Shown here: positions 41,997 through 50,729 of the stretch, piece after piece
Position numbering within the stretch: position 1 is the first letter of the stretch
Layout: each line of letters begins with the position of its first letter
From: a virus
Reading direction: 5' to 3' (one strand)
Virus record (IMG/VR): IMGVR_UViG_3300034682_000252
Location: 1-64,000 of that record
Length of the DNA: 64,000 bases
Position numbers and translations under genes: made by a program
The notes under the pieces: generated by a model
The model's database searches: none
The model's input: only the letters and a program-made list of their open reading frames with translations
Told to the model about the DNA's origin: nothing

Positions 41997-42550
41997 CAAC
42001 CTTTCTCCTCGATGTACTTGCGCAGCCCGTCGCGCACCGCCTGGATGATGCGGCACAGGTACAGATAATCGGAATTGGCCATGGTCGGGGGATCACGAAA
42101 CCACTCCTCGCCGAAGGCGGCCACCATCAACTTGTGGTCGCTGCAATGCGCCTCGCTGATCTCAATCCCCTCGGCACCCTCCCAGAAGGTTCTAGCCAGC
42201 CCCTTGTCCAGCTCTCGAGCGCGGCGCTGGCGCAGGAACTCGACCCGCAAAAGCCTGGTAAGCTCCTCCCCGTTCGCCAGCACTTCGGCCTTGAAGGAAC
42301 TCAGGTTCTTGGCGAGGTAGTGGTCATTCTGGGCTACAAAGAACTCCTCTACGCTGCGACCAGACAGTCCACGCCAACCAGCCGTCCAACTGGTGTCCCA
42401 GCAACGGATGGTGATCTGACCACGCCCAGGCTCCGGGTTATCCAGGTAAACGGTGATCGGGTCCAGGTTATCGAGCCCGGTCAGGCGCAAGGCCGTCACA
42501 TGGGCGGTGGCGACCTCCACCAGCGGCAAATCCTTATTCATGTGTGACAT
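41996..42550 (-). CDS. Unknown protein
   Basis: 184 residues from ATG 42550. N-terminal LPLVEVATAHVTALRLTGL, then helical charged middle, C-terminal VAAFGEEWFRDPP. Not recognised. Confidence 0.55.
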   Translation of the reverse strand: MSHMNKDLPLVEVATAHVTALRLTGLDNLDPITVYLDNPEPGRGQITIRCWDTSWTAGWRGLSGRSVEEFFVAQNDHYLAKNLSSFKAEVLANGEELTRLLRVEFLRQRRARELDKGLARTFWEGAEGIEISEAHCSDHKLMVAAFGEEWFRDPPTMANSDYLYLCRIIQAVRDGLRKYIEEKG

Positions 42551-42552
42551 GA

Positions 42553-42894
42553 TTAACCCTCTTGCTCGTCGGCCGGGGCTAACGCATTGCGGGCCAGTTC
42601 GCTCAGCTCGGCCCAGCCAGGCAAGGCGCGGTGCTGCTGAACCCATCGAGCTATGTCAGCGGCAAACGTGCCGGCCAGAGCGGTGAACCAGGAGGAGCCC
42701 GCATCAATGCCGTTGAGGGCCGCCGTGCGCTCCAGAACCGGCAGCGCGTCGTCCATGAACCATTCCGGGCGCCAGGCCACACTGCCCCACGGAAATTCAG
42801 TACCTGGATACTCCCGGGCCACTGCCTGGAAAACCTCGGCCATCTGGATCAGGGTGCGAACCTGGCGGCGCGTGAATGTCGTTCTATTCGTCAC
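42553..42894 (-). CDS. Unknown protein
   Basis: 113 residues. TRRQVRTLIQMAEVFQAVAREYPG start, then aromatic segment EFPWGSVAWRPEW. No family seen. Confidence 0.55.
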   Translation of the reverse strand: MTNRTTFTRRQVRTLIQMAEVFQAVAREYPGTEFPWGSVAWRPEWFMDDALPVLERTAALNGIDAGSSWFTALAGTFAADIARWVQQHRALPGWAELSELARNALAPADEQEG

Positions 42895-43274
42895 TTATTC
42901 CTCCTCATTGGCGCTGCCATATCCAAACCGACGGCTGTCCAGTCGGCGCGTAAATTGGCGGCGTCACATGCGAATCCACCAGCAGGCGGCGGAAAGCCCA
43001 TTTCGGTCAGTTCGCGGGTCAGCTTGGCGATCTCCACTTGCAGCTCCCCCAGCCTTTTCAGCATGACGCTATGCTCTCGCTGCTTGTTCTTGAGTGACCG
43101 CTCGACTTTCTCCACCTGGGTAAGCGGGGCGGTCTGGCCGGAACCTTCCCGCACCTCGTAATCGCACTCGGGATCAGCGGGGCAGAACTCGAACCCGGAT
43201 TCGATGTGTTGCCACAGGCCTCGCAGGCAGAAGGGGCAGAAGCGCCCCGACAGCTTATGGGTTTTTGGGTTCAA
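42891..43274 (-). CDS. Unknown protein with zinc-like N-terminus
   Basis: 127 residues, TTG start at 43274 inferred (GAGGGCAGG upstream), overlapping the preceding gene by 20 bases. Contains FCPFCLRGLW and FCPADPECDYE, four Cys spaced for zinc, then a coiled middle (NKQREHSVMLKRLGELQ). Confidence 0.5.
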   Translation of the reverse strand: MNPKTHKLSGRFCPFCLRGLWQHIESGFEFCPADPECDYEVREGSGQTAPLTQVEKVERSLKNKQREHSVMLKRLGELQVEIAKLTRELTEMGFPPPAGGFACDAANLRADWTAVGLDMAAPMRRNK

Positions 43275-43623
43275 AGCCTGCCCTCTCCAAGAATTTCGTC
43301 ACCAGTGCCAGGGCTTGCCGGCGCTCGGCCTGCACTTCCGGGTTGTCCGGGTTGTTGTGCTCGCCCAGGAACGCCAGCGGGGTCTTTTCCAGGGCTCTGG
43401 CTACCCGGCCGTAGTGCTCCTCGCACTGGTACACGGCGCTACGTGTCAGAAAGGGCGTCATTCCCTCCTTCTCGGCCATATGCAGCCGCTCCAGCGCTAT
43501 CCGGTCGAACGTCATCAGATGGTCCATAGCGCACAGTGCCAGGCGGAGATCGTCATAGTCTGGGCGCTCACCAGAGCGGGCCGCCCTGATGATCTCCCCC
43601 AGCGTCTTGCCGGTCGGTGTCAT
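43255..43623 (-). CDS. Unknown protein, paralogue of 51710-52108 gene
   Basis: 122 residues. The core (LRLALCAMDHLMTFDRIALERL, SAVYQCEEHYGRVARALEKTPLAFLGE, RRQALALVTKFL) is shared with the protein at 51710-52108 (LRHAVCAL, SAVYQNEAYANRMSEALSSTPMDFLGE, RRQARAMLAKF), so both derive from one gene. Role unknown. Confidence 0.7.
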   Translation of the reverse strand: MTPTGKTLGEIIRAARSGERPDYDDLRLALCAMDHLMTFDRIALERLHMAEKEGMTPFLTRSAVYQCEEHYGRVARALEKTPLAFLGEHNNPDNPEVQAERRQALALVTKFLERAGFEPKNP

Positions 43624-44072
43624 ATCGGCTCGTCCTCGCCATCATCATCCTCGATGTACCCCTGGGCATTGTTCGCCACCAGCGCAAAGAGCCCATAGAG
43701 CGCCAGGTTTGCCACCAGGGCGTCATCAAGTGCCCGCTTTGCCTTGAGCGGCTGGTGGGCGAACGGGCCCATACCATCGTCGTCATCCATGGAGTGGAGC
43801 ATGTCGCTACACACGTCCAGGGTGTCACTGAACACCTCGCAGCGACTGATCACGGATTGCGGCGCCAGCTCAGGGTCTGCTGCAAGCCCCTCAAGCGCGT
43901 CCTTCATGTTCAGGTTCGTGATCAGCTCCAGGAGAGAATAGCGAGCATGGAACATCGGCGAGTCAGCCTTGCCACCTTCCATCGCCTCCGCCAGGCGCTC
44001 AAGCGTCGGCTGGTCTATGAGGCAGGCGATCCGCTCCACCAGCGGCTCAATGTTCGGGATCTCGTATGTCAT
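43620..44072 (-). CDS. Unknown helical acidic protein
   Basis: 150 residues, mainly helical (LVERIACLIDQPTLERLAEAM), acidic C-terminus (IEDDDGEDEPI). Overlaps neighbours by 4 bases. Confidence 0.55.
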   Translation of the reverse strand: MTYEIPNIEPLVERIACLIDQPTLERLAEAMEGGKADSPMFHARYSLLELITNLNMKDALEGLAADPELAPQSVISRCEVFSDTLDVCSDMLHSMDDDDGMGPFAHQPLKAKRALDDALVANLALYGLFALVANNAQGYIEDDDGEDEPI

Positions 44073-44452
44073 GACAACTTTCCTTCTTGTGCCCGCCCTG
44101 CTGGCGAATGGATGGAGCCGGTCAGGTGGTAACGATTCAACTCCTTGAGCTGCTCAAACAGTGCGCTCCCTCCCGCCTCGAGCCGGTCAGAAAGAAGCAG
44201 CAAGTCGTGATTGATCACGGGGCGCAGCAGCGCCAGATACGCCAGACCCAGCAGAACCAACTGGCGATCCGCCGCCTCCAGCCGGTTCGTGCCGGCACCG
44301 CCTACCTGGTAGCCCCACCAGGCCGACTGAATCACCGAGCTGGTGTAGCAGTCCCCATCAGCGTCACGCCTGAAAAGCTCCTCGGGGGTGCCCATCTGGC
44401 CGTACAGCGACCGCATGATCGCCGATTCAAAATTCTCTCGTTGGTTTGCCAC
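44069..44452 (-). CDS. Unknown protein
   Basis: 127 residues from GTG 44452. Contains SVIQSAWWGYQVGG and VLLGLAYLALLRPVINHDLLLL, two hydrophobic helices, so it could be membrane-associated. Confidence 0.5.
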   Translation of the reverse strand: MANQRENFESAIMRSLYGQMGTPEELFRRDADGDCYTSSVIQSAWWGYQVGGAGTNRLEAADRQLVLLGLAYLALLRPVINHDLLLLSDRLEAGGSALFEQLKELNRYHLTGSIHSPAGRAQEGKLS

Positions 44453-44454
44453 CC

Positions 44455-44670
44455 CTATTCCCCCTGCTGCTCGCCGGCATCGCACCGGCAGGACTCTATA
44501 TGTACGCTCCAGGTGCCATCGAAACGCGGTTCGACCGTACACCCATCAGCCAGCCACTCCCCCAGGAGTTTGCCCATGTCAGAGCGGCCAGTTCGGCGAG
44601 CATCAAGGGCTGCCACATAGACGCCGCACTGACACAGAGCCACATACCCGTTGGGCTTACGCTTCTTCAT
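44455..44670 (-). CDS. Small unknown protein
   Basis: 71 residues from ATG 44670 (GGGAGG site). Start KKRKPNGYVALCQCGVYVAAL with a CxC, then KLLGEWLADGCTVEPRF. Confidence 0.55.
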   Translation of the reverse strand: MKKRKPNGYVALCQCGVYVAALDARRTGRSDMGKLLGEWLADGCTVEPRFDGTWSVHIESCRCDAGEQQGE

Positions 44671-44920
44671 CGCAGGCCTCCCGCTTGACCGGTGCCCCAA
44701 CCACGGGGCAGGAACAGCGACCACCAGCGTGACCCTGAATGCTCACATAACCCGTGCCCTGGCACTGGTCACATCCGGGGTGCGCCTGGTTCGGGGTCTC
44801 CCCCTCGAGCTCGCCCAGGATCACCAGCACCTCCGCAGCGGAGATATGGGGGTGCATGTGCCCCATACCCTTGTCCACCAGCTCAAGGCAATGATTCTTC
44901 AACCACGCGAGGCTCCTCAT
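44657..44920 (-). CDS. Small protein with DnaJ-like zinc motif
   Basis: 87 residues. CDQCQGTGYVSIQGHAGGRCSCP resembles half of the CxxCxGxG zinc repeat. Possibly a partner of the translated neighbours. Overlaps the next gene by 14 bases. Confidence 0.6.
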   Translation of the reverse strand: MRSLAWLKNHCLELVDKGMGHMHPHISAAEVLVILGELEGETPNQAHPGCDQCQGTGYVSIQGHAGGRCSCPVVGAPVKREACDEEA

Positions 44921-45420
44921 TGGGCCGGCTCCTTCGGCTGCTCCAGCTCCAGCGGCATGAAAATTTCATGAACGACGGGGGCGCTCAGGAATGTGTCCTT
45001 GATGACCACCCGCAACCCCTCGCCCATAGTTCGGAACAAGCCAAAGCTGGCCCAGTTGCAGACATTGCCGGCTGATGTGACCACCCCGCTATTGCAGCGG
45101 TTAGGGTCTGTAGACTCCCCCTTGCAGCACGGGCAACGGAATTTCCGGCTTGGTATGGCCGCCAGGAACTCATCCCGGGTAGCGTAGATAGATACCTCAG
45201 CCAGCTTAGGGAAGTGCGCCTCCTGGTAGTAATTGGCGGCTGAATGGTCCCGAGCCTTCTCCACGGCCACCAGCACGTCGAACTGGGACAGGCTCAAGGC
45301 CTCCGCATACTCGGCCGTGAACTGGCGAATGAACTCCACCACCTTTTCAGTGGTGCTGTCACCGTGACCGCTACAGGCCGCCTTGATCTGCTCCAGGAGC
45401 TCGTTGAATTGCTGTTCCAT
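44917..45420 (-). CDS. Unknown protein with CPCC motif
   Basis: 167 residues from ATG 45420. Helical start (FNELLEQIKAACSGHGDSTTE), then FRCPCCKGESTDPNRCNSG. The C-terminus binds a short acidic tail. Similar small proteins are common in large phages. Confidence 0.55.
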   Translation of the reverse strand: MEQQFNELLEQIKAACSGHGDSTTEKVVEFIRQFTAEYAEALSLSQFDVLVAVEKARDHSAANYYQEAHFPKLAEVSIYATRDEFLAAIPSRKFRCPCCKGESTDPNRCNSGVVTSAGNVCNWASFGLFRTMGEGLRVVIKDTFLSAPVVHEIFMPLELEQPKEPAQ

Positions 45421-45475
45421 CTGTTTTTCCTTCGCTTCTTGATGCGGGAGCCCGGCAGCAGCCAGGCCCACCTGA

Positions 45476-45943
45476 TTAGTGTGTCAGCCGGGGCAGCAGG
45501 TCTTGCTTGTCCGCCATATCGTAACCATCCTCGCCAGGCAGGCGGCCTTGGGTATCCGGCCAGCGGATTTGCACCAGGCGAACCGACTTACCCGTCCCCC
45601 GGTAGAACTCCAGGGCCTGGACGATGTAAGAATCACGCACCAGTTCAGAGGTGCAATCTACCTCCACCAGGTCAGCCCGATCCCCCTGACCCAGTACCTC
45701 CTTCGTCTCACCTAGGAACACCCCGCGCTCCTGGTACAGCTCCAGCAGCTTGCCGATCATGTATTGCTGCAACCAGGGCGAGACTGGGCCGCTGATGATG
45801 ATTTCCGGCAGCCCCATGCCCGTCAGCCCCACCGTGTAGATAAAGGGGAGCCCTGGTAAATCAGGCGTCGGGTGGACCCTGAACATGGCAAGGCGCCCCT
45901 CGGCCAACCTGGCGGCTATCTCGTCTTGCATCGAATTACTCAC
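45476..45943 (-). CDS. DUF4262-like protein
   Basis: 155 residues from GTG 45943 (GAGGAG six bases upstream). LPFIYTVGLTGMGLPEIIISGP is the DUF4262 signature (F-x-Y-T-V-G-L...PE-I-I-x-G). Function unknown. Confidence 0.75.
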   Translation of the reverse strand: MSNSMQDEIAARLAEGRLAMFRVHPTPDLPGLPFIYTVGLTGMGLPEIIISGPVSPWLQQYMIGKLLELYQERGVFLGETKEVLGQGDRADLVEVDCTSELVRDSYIVQALEFYRGTGKSVRLVQIRWPDTQGRLPGEDGYDMADKQDLLPRLTH

Positions 45944-45981
45944 AACAAACTCCTCACACTGAAACTGGAACGGGGGGTGCA

Positions 45982-46404
45982 TCACCCCTCCATTGGGGTG
46001 GCGGATTGCTCGGTTGACTCAAGGAACCAGCGATAGCCGGCATGGGTGCCCTGCACCCCTTTCAGGCAACGGCAGATGGCGCCGCAATCAAAGCCGCCCA
46101 CGCTCTCGGCCTTCCCGATACTGGGGAACCGGACGCGCTGCTTGGCCTTGTTCTCCCCCACTACCGGCATGGCCCGCCCATCTTGCACGGGCCTGATTTC
46201 ATCCACGTAGAGGCGCCGCCCCAGGCGGTTGCCGTTGTAATACTCAATGCGAACAGTGAACCACTCGCCCCTCTTGATTTCGTTCATGAAGTTGGAGGCC
46301 TCAGTGGTGGTCAAATCAAAAGCCTCCACCACGTCAGCACTCACCGCTCCATTGGGCCGAGCGTGAATCCACTCGGCGATTTGTTGTGTCAGGCTCGAAC
46401 TCAT
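45982..46404 (-). CDS. Winged-helix-like regulator
   Basis: 140 residues from ATG 46404. Residues 4-45 fit a winged helix (LTQQIAEWIHARPNGAVSADVVEAFDLTTTEASNFMNEI). Its upstream region carries the tandem GGAAATATTTTCC pair, so it may be controlled by or may itself be the regulator of that operator class. Confidence 0.6.
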   Translation of the reverse strand: MSSSLTQQIAEWIHARPNGAVSADVVEAFDLTTTEASNFMNEIKRGEWFTVRIEYYNGNRLGRRLYVDEIRPVQDGRAMPVVGENKAKQRVRFPSIGKAESVGGFDCGAICRCLKGVQGTHAGYRWFLESTEQSATPMEG

Positions 46405-46465
46405 GACGCCCTCTCTGGGTGCTTGTATGGAGCCAATGATGCGGGAACACACCACCCCAAAACAA

Positions 46466-46498
46466 GAAAAATATTCCCATTTTAAGGAAATATTTTCC
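46466..46498. promoter_or_regulatory. Tandem dyad pair GGAAATATTTTCC, locus B
   Basis: GAAAAATATTCCC (46466-46478) and GGAAATATTTTCC (46486-46498), centres 20 bp apart. Between the winged-helix gene and the HExxH-type protein. Confidence 0.65.
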
Positions 46499-46510
46499 TT
46501 GCTCGTTTAT

Positions 46511-47596
46511 TCAAAGGGAGGGTGCATTCTGGGGGACGTAAGCACTCCCGGACTGCCCAAGCTCGTTGCTGCCCGTGCAGGCGTGACGATGGTCATTGGC
46601 TCGCGGGCATCGCTTGTTCCCGCAGTCAGGGCACACCACAAAGCGCATGTCCTCCACGGTCACCGGCCGGCAGGCCTGGCACCAGCAAGAAACAGCCGAG
46701 GGCCCCAAGGCCTTCTCTATGCGGTCGATGATGTGGAAATTCCGAACGAACCCTAGACCAGTTCGCAGCGGGCGCAGAGCCTCGCGCAGCAGGTCAGCCA
46801 TATGGTCTTGGCTGGGCGGCAACTGGCAAGCGGCTCTTGACGGTTCGGGCAATCTGCCAGCCAGGGAGCTGGTGATGCGGGCCTCCAGCTCAATGGTGTC
46901 AGCGCCACCAAATGAGAATCGGCTTATCCATTCACCAGCTTCCCGCAGCAGGTCGGCCAGTTCGCCGGCCTGGCGGGTGGCCTCGGCAAGCTGCTGGTGG
47001 TGATTGGCAAGCATCTGCAGACGGGACAATAAGGGGTGTTGCTCGGGCACCTCGCCGGCCGTGATGGCCTTGTCGATGGCAAGGCCGGTTCGGTTGCGCT
47101 CCTCCAGCAGCTCCTGGACCCTGGCTTGCAGGCCTGCAAAGTGGTGGCGGCCGGCCTCCCGCAGCAGCCGCAGCGCCTGGCTGGCGACATAGCCAAACTG
47201 TTCGGCCCGCATTTCTTCCTGGAAGTCGTCCGGGTCAGGGTGACCGGTAACGTGACCTATCTCATGAGCCAGGAAGTGGGCCACCAGCTCGGGATCTGCA
47301 TCAGGCGCCATCCAGGCGTGAATCACGTTCTGCTCAGTGTCCACCCACCCCCAGCAGCCCATGGCCCGCATCCCCTCGAGCACCTGCTCTTGGGTGACGC
47401 TGACCTCCTGCCCGTTCTCGTCCAGGGCGCCGACCTCAGTCCCCTGCAACAGCTCATCGACCGGGACCCCATACTCAGCGGCTGCCTCACTCCACAAGGA
47501 GCGGTGAACCTCCTCCGGGGAGTCATACCAGGTAATGGTCAGTTCTGGCGGGCGGGGCCAGGGCTCAATGCCTGGCGCCTTCTCATTGTTCGTCAA
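46511..47596 (-). CDS. HExxH-type putative metalloprotease with zinc ribbon
   Basis: 361 residues from a TTG at 47596 (GGGAG upstream), no Met near. VAHFLAHEIGHVTGHPD (residues 105-121) is a HExxH...H zinc-protease signature. The middle is a long helical region with LLEERNRTGLAIDKAITAG. The C-terminal 60 residues contain CWCQACRP, CPDCGNKRCP and HACTG, a multi-Cys zinc domain. Combining a protease-like domain and zinc ribbon is uncommon. Substrate unknown. Confidence 0.65.
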   Translation of the reverse strand: MTNNEKAPGIEPWPRPPELTITWYDSPEEVHRSLWSEAAAEYGVPVDELLQGTEVGALDENGQEVSVTQEQVLEGMRAMGCWGWVDTEQNVIHAWMAPDADPELVAHFLAHEIGHVTGHPDPDDFQEEMRAEQFGYVASQALRLLREAGRHHFAGLQARVQELLEERNRTGLAIDKAITAGEVPEQHPLLSRLQMLANHHQQLAEATRQAGELADLLREAGEWISRFSFGGADTIELEARITSSLAGRLPEPSRAACQLPPSQDHMADLLREALRPLRTGLGFVRNFHIIDRIEKALGPSAVSCWCQACRPVTVEDMRFVVCPDCGNKRCPRANDHRHACTGSNELGQSGSAYVPQNAPSL

Positions 47597-47718
47597 TTCA
47601 GTTCACTCCCGTTGTTGTCATGCTCATGGTTTCTTTGGGGGCGTCGCCGGCTGCTTGCTGGAGGCCTGCCGGCAAGGCGAATACCCTCCACCAGCCCGGA
47701 CCCGGCAACAGCTCTCAC
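47593..47718 (-). CDS. 41-codon overlapping ORF, possible coupling peptide
   Basis: Frame from a GTG overlapping the TGA of the phosphatase gene (GTGA) to a TGA overlapping the TTG of 47596. Composition is Arg/Pro rich and looks non-typical. It may be real or a coupling leader. Confidence 0.3.
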   Translation of the reverse strand: MRAVAGSGLVEGIRLAGRPPASSRRRPQRNHEHDNNGSELN

Positions 47719-48452
47719 AATTGCACTTTGCTCTCACTGCTTTCCCCCTCCACGCAGCAAAACGCCCGCAGAGAGTGCAGATCCAGCAGCGTGAAATAGC
47801 CGCCCGCCTTGTGGTTCCATCCCGCCGTGTCTATGTGGATCACGTTGCCCAGGGCAGTAGGCTCATTCATGGGGGTATGCCCCACCACCAGGGCCCGAAC
47901 ATGCCCAACGCCAGTCGTGTCCAGCTCCTGGCAACGCCGGCGCGACCACATGCAGGAATTGCGCAGGGCTCGCAACGCCCCACCTTGCATGTTCTCCAAG
48001 CCATGCAGCAGAGCCGGCCAGTTGCGACCAGGGCAATCGGCATGGACTATGCCCACCGGACCAGATGGGGTGGCCACCTCGATCGCAATGGGGAGCTGAC
48101 GGAACCAGGCCGCAAACTCCCCCTTCTCGTAATCCGTCAGCCCCTGGAACCAGAGCCCGCCATTCTCCAGCCAGTTACCCACCATGCAGGAGTCAAAGCG
48201 GCAAACGTAGTCATCGTGGTTACCGCGAACGGGATGGAACCAGGGCTTATTCAGCCACTGCAAAACCTGCTCGCACTCCGGGCCACGGTCCACCAGGTCG
48301 CCGACGGAAAAGAGACGGTCAACCGCGGGATCAAAACCGATCTCGTCCAGCGCGGCTTGCAGCCGGCTAAAGTGCCCGTGAATGTCCCCGACACAGAAAT
48401 CTCGACCCGCCGCATTGAGGGGGAAGCGCTTTACCAATGGTGCCTCTTTCAT
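47715..48452 (-). CDS. PP2A-type serine/threonine phosphatase (NinI-like)
   Basis: 245 residues from ATG 48452. Metallophosphatase motifs GDIHGHFSRL, GDLVDRGPE and GNHDDYVCRF appear in order within residues 20-95, followed by VVGHTPMNEP, as in lambda protein phosphatase. The active site binds two Mn. The target in the phage cycle is not known. Confidence 0.9.
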   Translation of the reverse strand: MKEAPLVKRFPLNAAGRDFCVGDIHGHFSRLQAALDEIGFDPAVDRLFSVGDLVDRGPECEQVLQWLNKPWFHPVRGNHDDYVCRFDSCMVGNWLENGGLWFQGLTDYEKGEFAAWFRQLPIAIEVATPSGPVGIVHADCPGRNWPALLHGLENMQGGALRALRNSCMWSRRRCQELDTTGVGHVRALVVGHTPMNEPTALGNVIHIDTAGWNHKAGGYFTLLDLHSLRAFCCVEGESSESKVQL

Positions 48453-48459
48453 GCCCACC

Positions 48460-48807
48460 TCATCGTTCGTCCGAGTGACGGGCCTTGCCCGACTTGTGCG
48501 AACCCAGCTCCGATATGCCGATCCCGGACAGGCCCACCAGCTCCTGGCCGGTCTTGGTGTCGGTGATGATGTAGATACCGCGGCGCCCGTCGTATGCCAG
48601 GTCATCCTTGAACAGGCCCACCCGCTCCACCTTGAATCGGTTGCTGGGAAAAGCCCCATCCCGGGGCGGCGTGACCACCTGCTCATACATCGGCATAGTC
48701 GCCTCGGGCTTGCACCCTGGCAGCACCAGGGCGGCCAGGAAAATAAAGACCTTGAGACTGCCCGGACGCCCGGGCTTGTTCTGCTTAACCATTCCATCCA
48801 TCCCCAT
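48460..48807 (-). CDS. Putative lipoprotein
   Basis: 115 residues; several in-frame Mets (48807, 48792) leave the start uncertain. KQNKPGRPGSLKVFIFLAALVLPGC is a signal peptide with lipobox LPGC, so the Cys would be lipidated. The mature part has GIYIITDTKTGQELVGL. A surface or periplasmic anchored lipoprotein; perhaps superinfection exclusion, by inference. Confidence 0.65.
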   Translation of the reverse strand: MGMDGMVKQNKPGRPGSLKVFIFLAALVLPGCKPEATMPMYEQVVTPPRDGAFPSNRFKVERVGLFKDDLAYDGRRGIYIITDTKTGQELVGLSGIGISELGSHKSGKARHSDER

Positions 48808-49109
48808 CAGTTGTACCCGTTGAATGCCCTGCTGACCTCTCGGTCGTTCGCAATGTCGGTCATCTTCCCGCAGTGCTGACACTTGCACTTGGTCTTGGCC
48901 CTGGTCTCGGCCACCAGCCGCTCGAGCTGGGCCAGATACCGGACGATTCGGGACTCCTTGCGGGTGAACTGCTCCAGCACCCACATAGGGTTCAGGTGCT
49001 CGCCGCAGATGCCGCACTCCACATAGCCCTTCGTCTCGTCGTAAATGAACTTGTTGTGCTGGCAGTTGCCGGCGAACCGGTCGGCCTGCTGAATGACTCG
49101 CTCTGTCAC
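48807..49109 (-). CDS. Double zinc-knuckle small protein
   Basis: 100 residues with NKFIYDETKGYVECGICGEHL and KCKCQHCGKM, two CxxC pairs, joined by a helical linker. Confidence 0.6.
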   Translation of the reverse strand: MTERVIQQADRFAGNCQHNKFIYDETKGYVECGICGEHLNPMWVLEQFTRKESRIVRYLAQLERLVAETRAKTKCKCQHCGKMTDIANDREVSRAFNGYN

Positions 49110-49339
49110 AGGATCCGGTCCCCCAGCAGGCTGTAGAGCTCCCGGGCCGCATCGTTGATTGCCTGCTGGCTGTTGCCACCCAGGGCGTAATACAGGCGGT
49201 CAAGAAGGATCTCCATATCCCCCTTCTCCATCGAGGGAAGAACCACTCTCCCGCGGCGCTCAACCTCTGCAACCAGGTCGCTTTCATCAAAATCCGTCAG
49301 GGAAACCTCTACCTCTACCGCTACCGTCACACTCGGCAT
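49106..49339 (-). CDS. Small unknown protein
   Basis: 77 residues from ATG 49339. VTVAVEVEVSLTDFDESDLVAEVE is a beta/acidic segment found in small phage proteins. Overlaps both neighbours. Confidence 0.5.
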   Translation of the reverse strand: MPSVTVAVEVEVSLTDFDESDLVAEVERRGRVVLPSMEKGDMEILLDRLYYALGGNSQQAINDAARELYSLLGDRIL

Positions 49340-49659
49340 TGCAGCCCATCCTCGTCTTGAACGATCTGCTGCACCGCCATCAGTTGGGCGGCCTGCAGAT
49401 ACTCCTTGGCCGACACCTCCAGCAGCACCGGCACGAAACCAGGGCAGACCGCCCACGATTTGGATAGCCCATCCATTCTCATGGCATGGGGAAAGCGAGC
49501 GCGAAAGTCGCTGAATATCGAGGACGCAGAGATCGGGGAGTTGTACCCAAAGGCCCGCATCAGATGGCAGCGGCGCACCTCCCCGTAGTGCACCAACATG
49601 GCCTCAATGAAACGCAGTTGCGGCAACCGCTTACCCCCTTCCGGGATCGCGCCAATCAT
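49327..49659 (-). CDS. Unknown wHTH-like protein
   Basis: 110 residues. LRFIEAMLVHYGEVRRCHLMRAFGYN and SSIFSDFRARFPHAM have the helix spacing of a winged helix. Role unknown. Confidence 0.55.
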   Translation of the reverse strand: MIGAIPEGGKRLPQLRFIEAMLVHYGEVRRCHLMRAFGYNSPISASSIFSDFRARFPHAMRMDGLSKSWAVCPGFVPVLLEVSAKEYLQAAQLMAVQQIVQDEDGLQCRV

Positions 49660-49886
49660 CCACGCCTCCCTGTCCAGGCCATGAATACGCCCCGGTTCTG
49701 GTCCCGCATCTTCGACGACGGCAGCAGGGGCAGCAGGGCAATCAGGGTCTTGAGCTGGGGGTTGGCCAACTCGCTCTCGATAGTCACCTTGGCGCCCGGG
49801 TTGCGCTGGATGTAGCGCTCTTTCAGCTCGGCTGCCTCAGCCCTGGTCAGGCCGCGCTGAATAATGGGTTCTCTGTAGCGCATCAC
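49656..49886 (-). CDS. Small unknown protein
   Basis: 76 residues with helical basic region GLTRAEAAELKERYIQRNP. Confidence 0.5.
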   Translation of the reverse strand: MMRYREPIIQRGLTRAEAAELKERYIQRNPGAKVTIESELANPQLKTLIALLPLLPSSKMRDQNRGVFMAWTGRRG

Positions 49887-50266
49887 TTGTTCCCCTCACC
49901 GCTCAGAGCCGACAAGAGATCGGTCGCGGCATCCATCACGCTCTGCTCGCCGAGGTGATCGGCAATAATCCGCCCCGGCACCTCCTGGAATTTGCGCTCC
50001 CAAGAGATCCCGACCCCCAACCAGGAGGCGCGGCGCTGGTACTTGCAGAATTTGGGGCGCCAGGAAAAGCCGCTCGGGCGAATGCTCGCAGTTACCGACC
50101 AGCCATCCGGCTTGTTCTGCATTTCCACCAGCACCGCCCCGTACATGTAGGAACCAGGTTTCAGGTGCCAAGCCTTGTCCTCCTCGTAGGCTCGCCGCGT
50201 CACCAGCACATCCGGGGTCATGAAAAAGGCCGTGAGATCACGGTCCATAATGGCTAACTGGCTCAT
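49883..50266 (-). CDS. Unknown protein
   Basis: 127 residues. Starts MSQLAIMDRDLTAFFMTPDVLV, beta/alpha mixed. Upstream leader holds the dispersed 10-mer and a promoter. Not recognised. Confidence 0.55.
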   Translation of the reverse strand: MSQLAIMDRDLTAFFMTPDVLVTRRAYEEDKAWHLKPGSYMYGAVLVEMQNKPDGWSVTASIRPSGFSWRPKFCKYQRRASWLGVGISWERKFQEVPGRIIADHLGEQSVMDAATDLLSALSGEGNK

Positions 50267-50313
50267 GCTGCCTCCTGGGCAATGGTCAAGGTTATTTCGT
50301 ATTTCACAGCGAA

Positions 50314-50356
50314 GTTAGGATGTATTGGATATGCAGCAGTGACGCTCACGCAGCAA
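50314..50356 (-). promoter_or_regulatory. Promoter with dispersed 10-mer, 50.3 kb
   Basis: On the minus strand -35 TTGCTG (50356-50351) and -10 TATCCA (50331-50326) with 19-base spacing, then ACATCCTAAC (50323-50314) three bases downstream of the -10. Same order as the MCP and 27.2-kb promoters. Confidence 0.6.
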
Positions 50357-50729
50357 CCCCCAGGAGGGACTTGTACCCCTGCTTTGCAGCGGCCAGCAGC
50401 ACAGCCTGGCGCAAGGCCGATACAGGGTCAGAGGAGGTGAAAGAGGCCTCATGCCCGCCACTCACAATCGCCGCCTTGGCGGTACGCCCCTCGATCGACA
50501 CAGACATTCCAAGCTGGGCCATCAGCAGCAGGTTGTCGTTGCTGCATGTCAGCGGGCGCCAAAGCCGATAACTGTCCCGGCTACCAACGCGCAAACAGTT
50601 GCGCTGACTCTCGTAACACAGCACCGGACCCACGTTGGCGGCCTGGGCGGCCAGTCTCAACAACTCAGGGACAGGCATGAGCTCAACACACTTCGTTTTA
50701 TCCATCACTTCCACCACTTGCTTGTTCAT
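50346..50729 (-). CDS. Unknown protein
   Basis: 127 residues from ATG 50729. LLRLAAQAANVGPVLCYES and GMSVSIEGRTAKAAIVSGGHEAS; ends DPVSALRQAVLLAAAKQGY. Possibly oligomeric; not recognised. Confidence 0.55.
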   Translation of the reverse strand: MNKQVVEVMDKTKCVELMPVPELLRLAAQAANVGPVLCYESQRNCLRVGSRDSYRLWRPLTCSNDNLLLMAQLGMSVSIEGRTAKAAIVSGGHEASFTSSDPVSALRQAVLLAAAKQGYKSLLGVAA

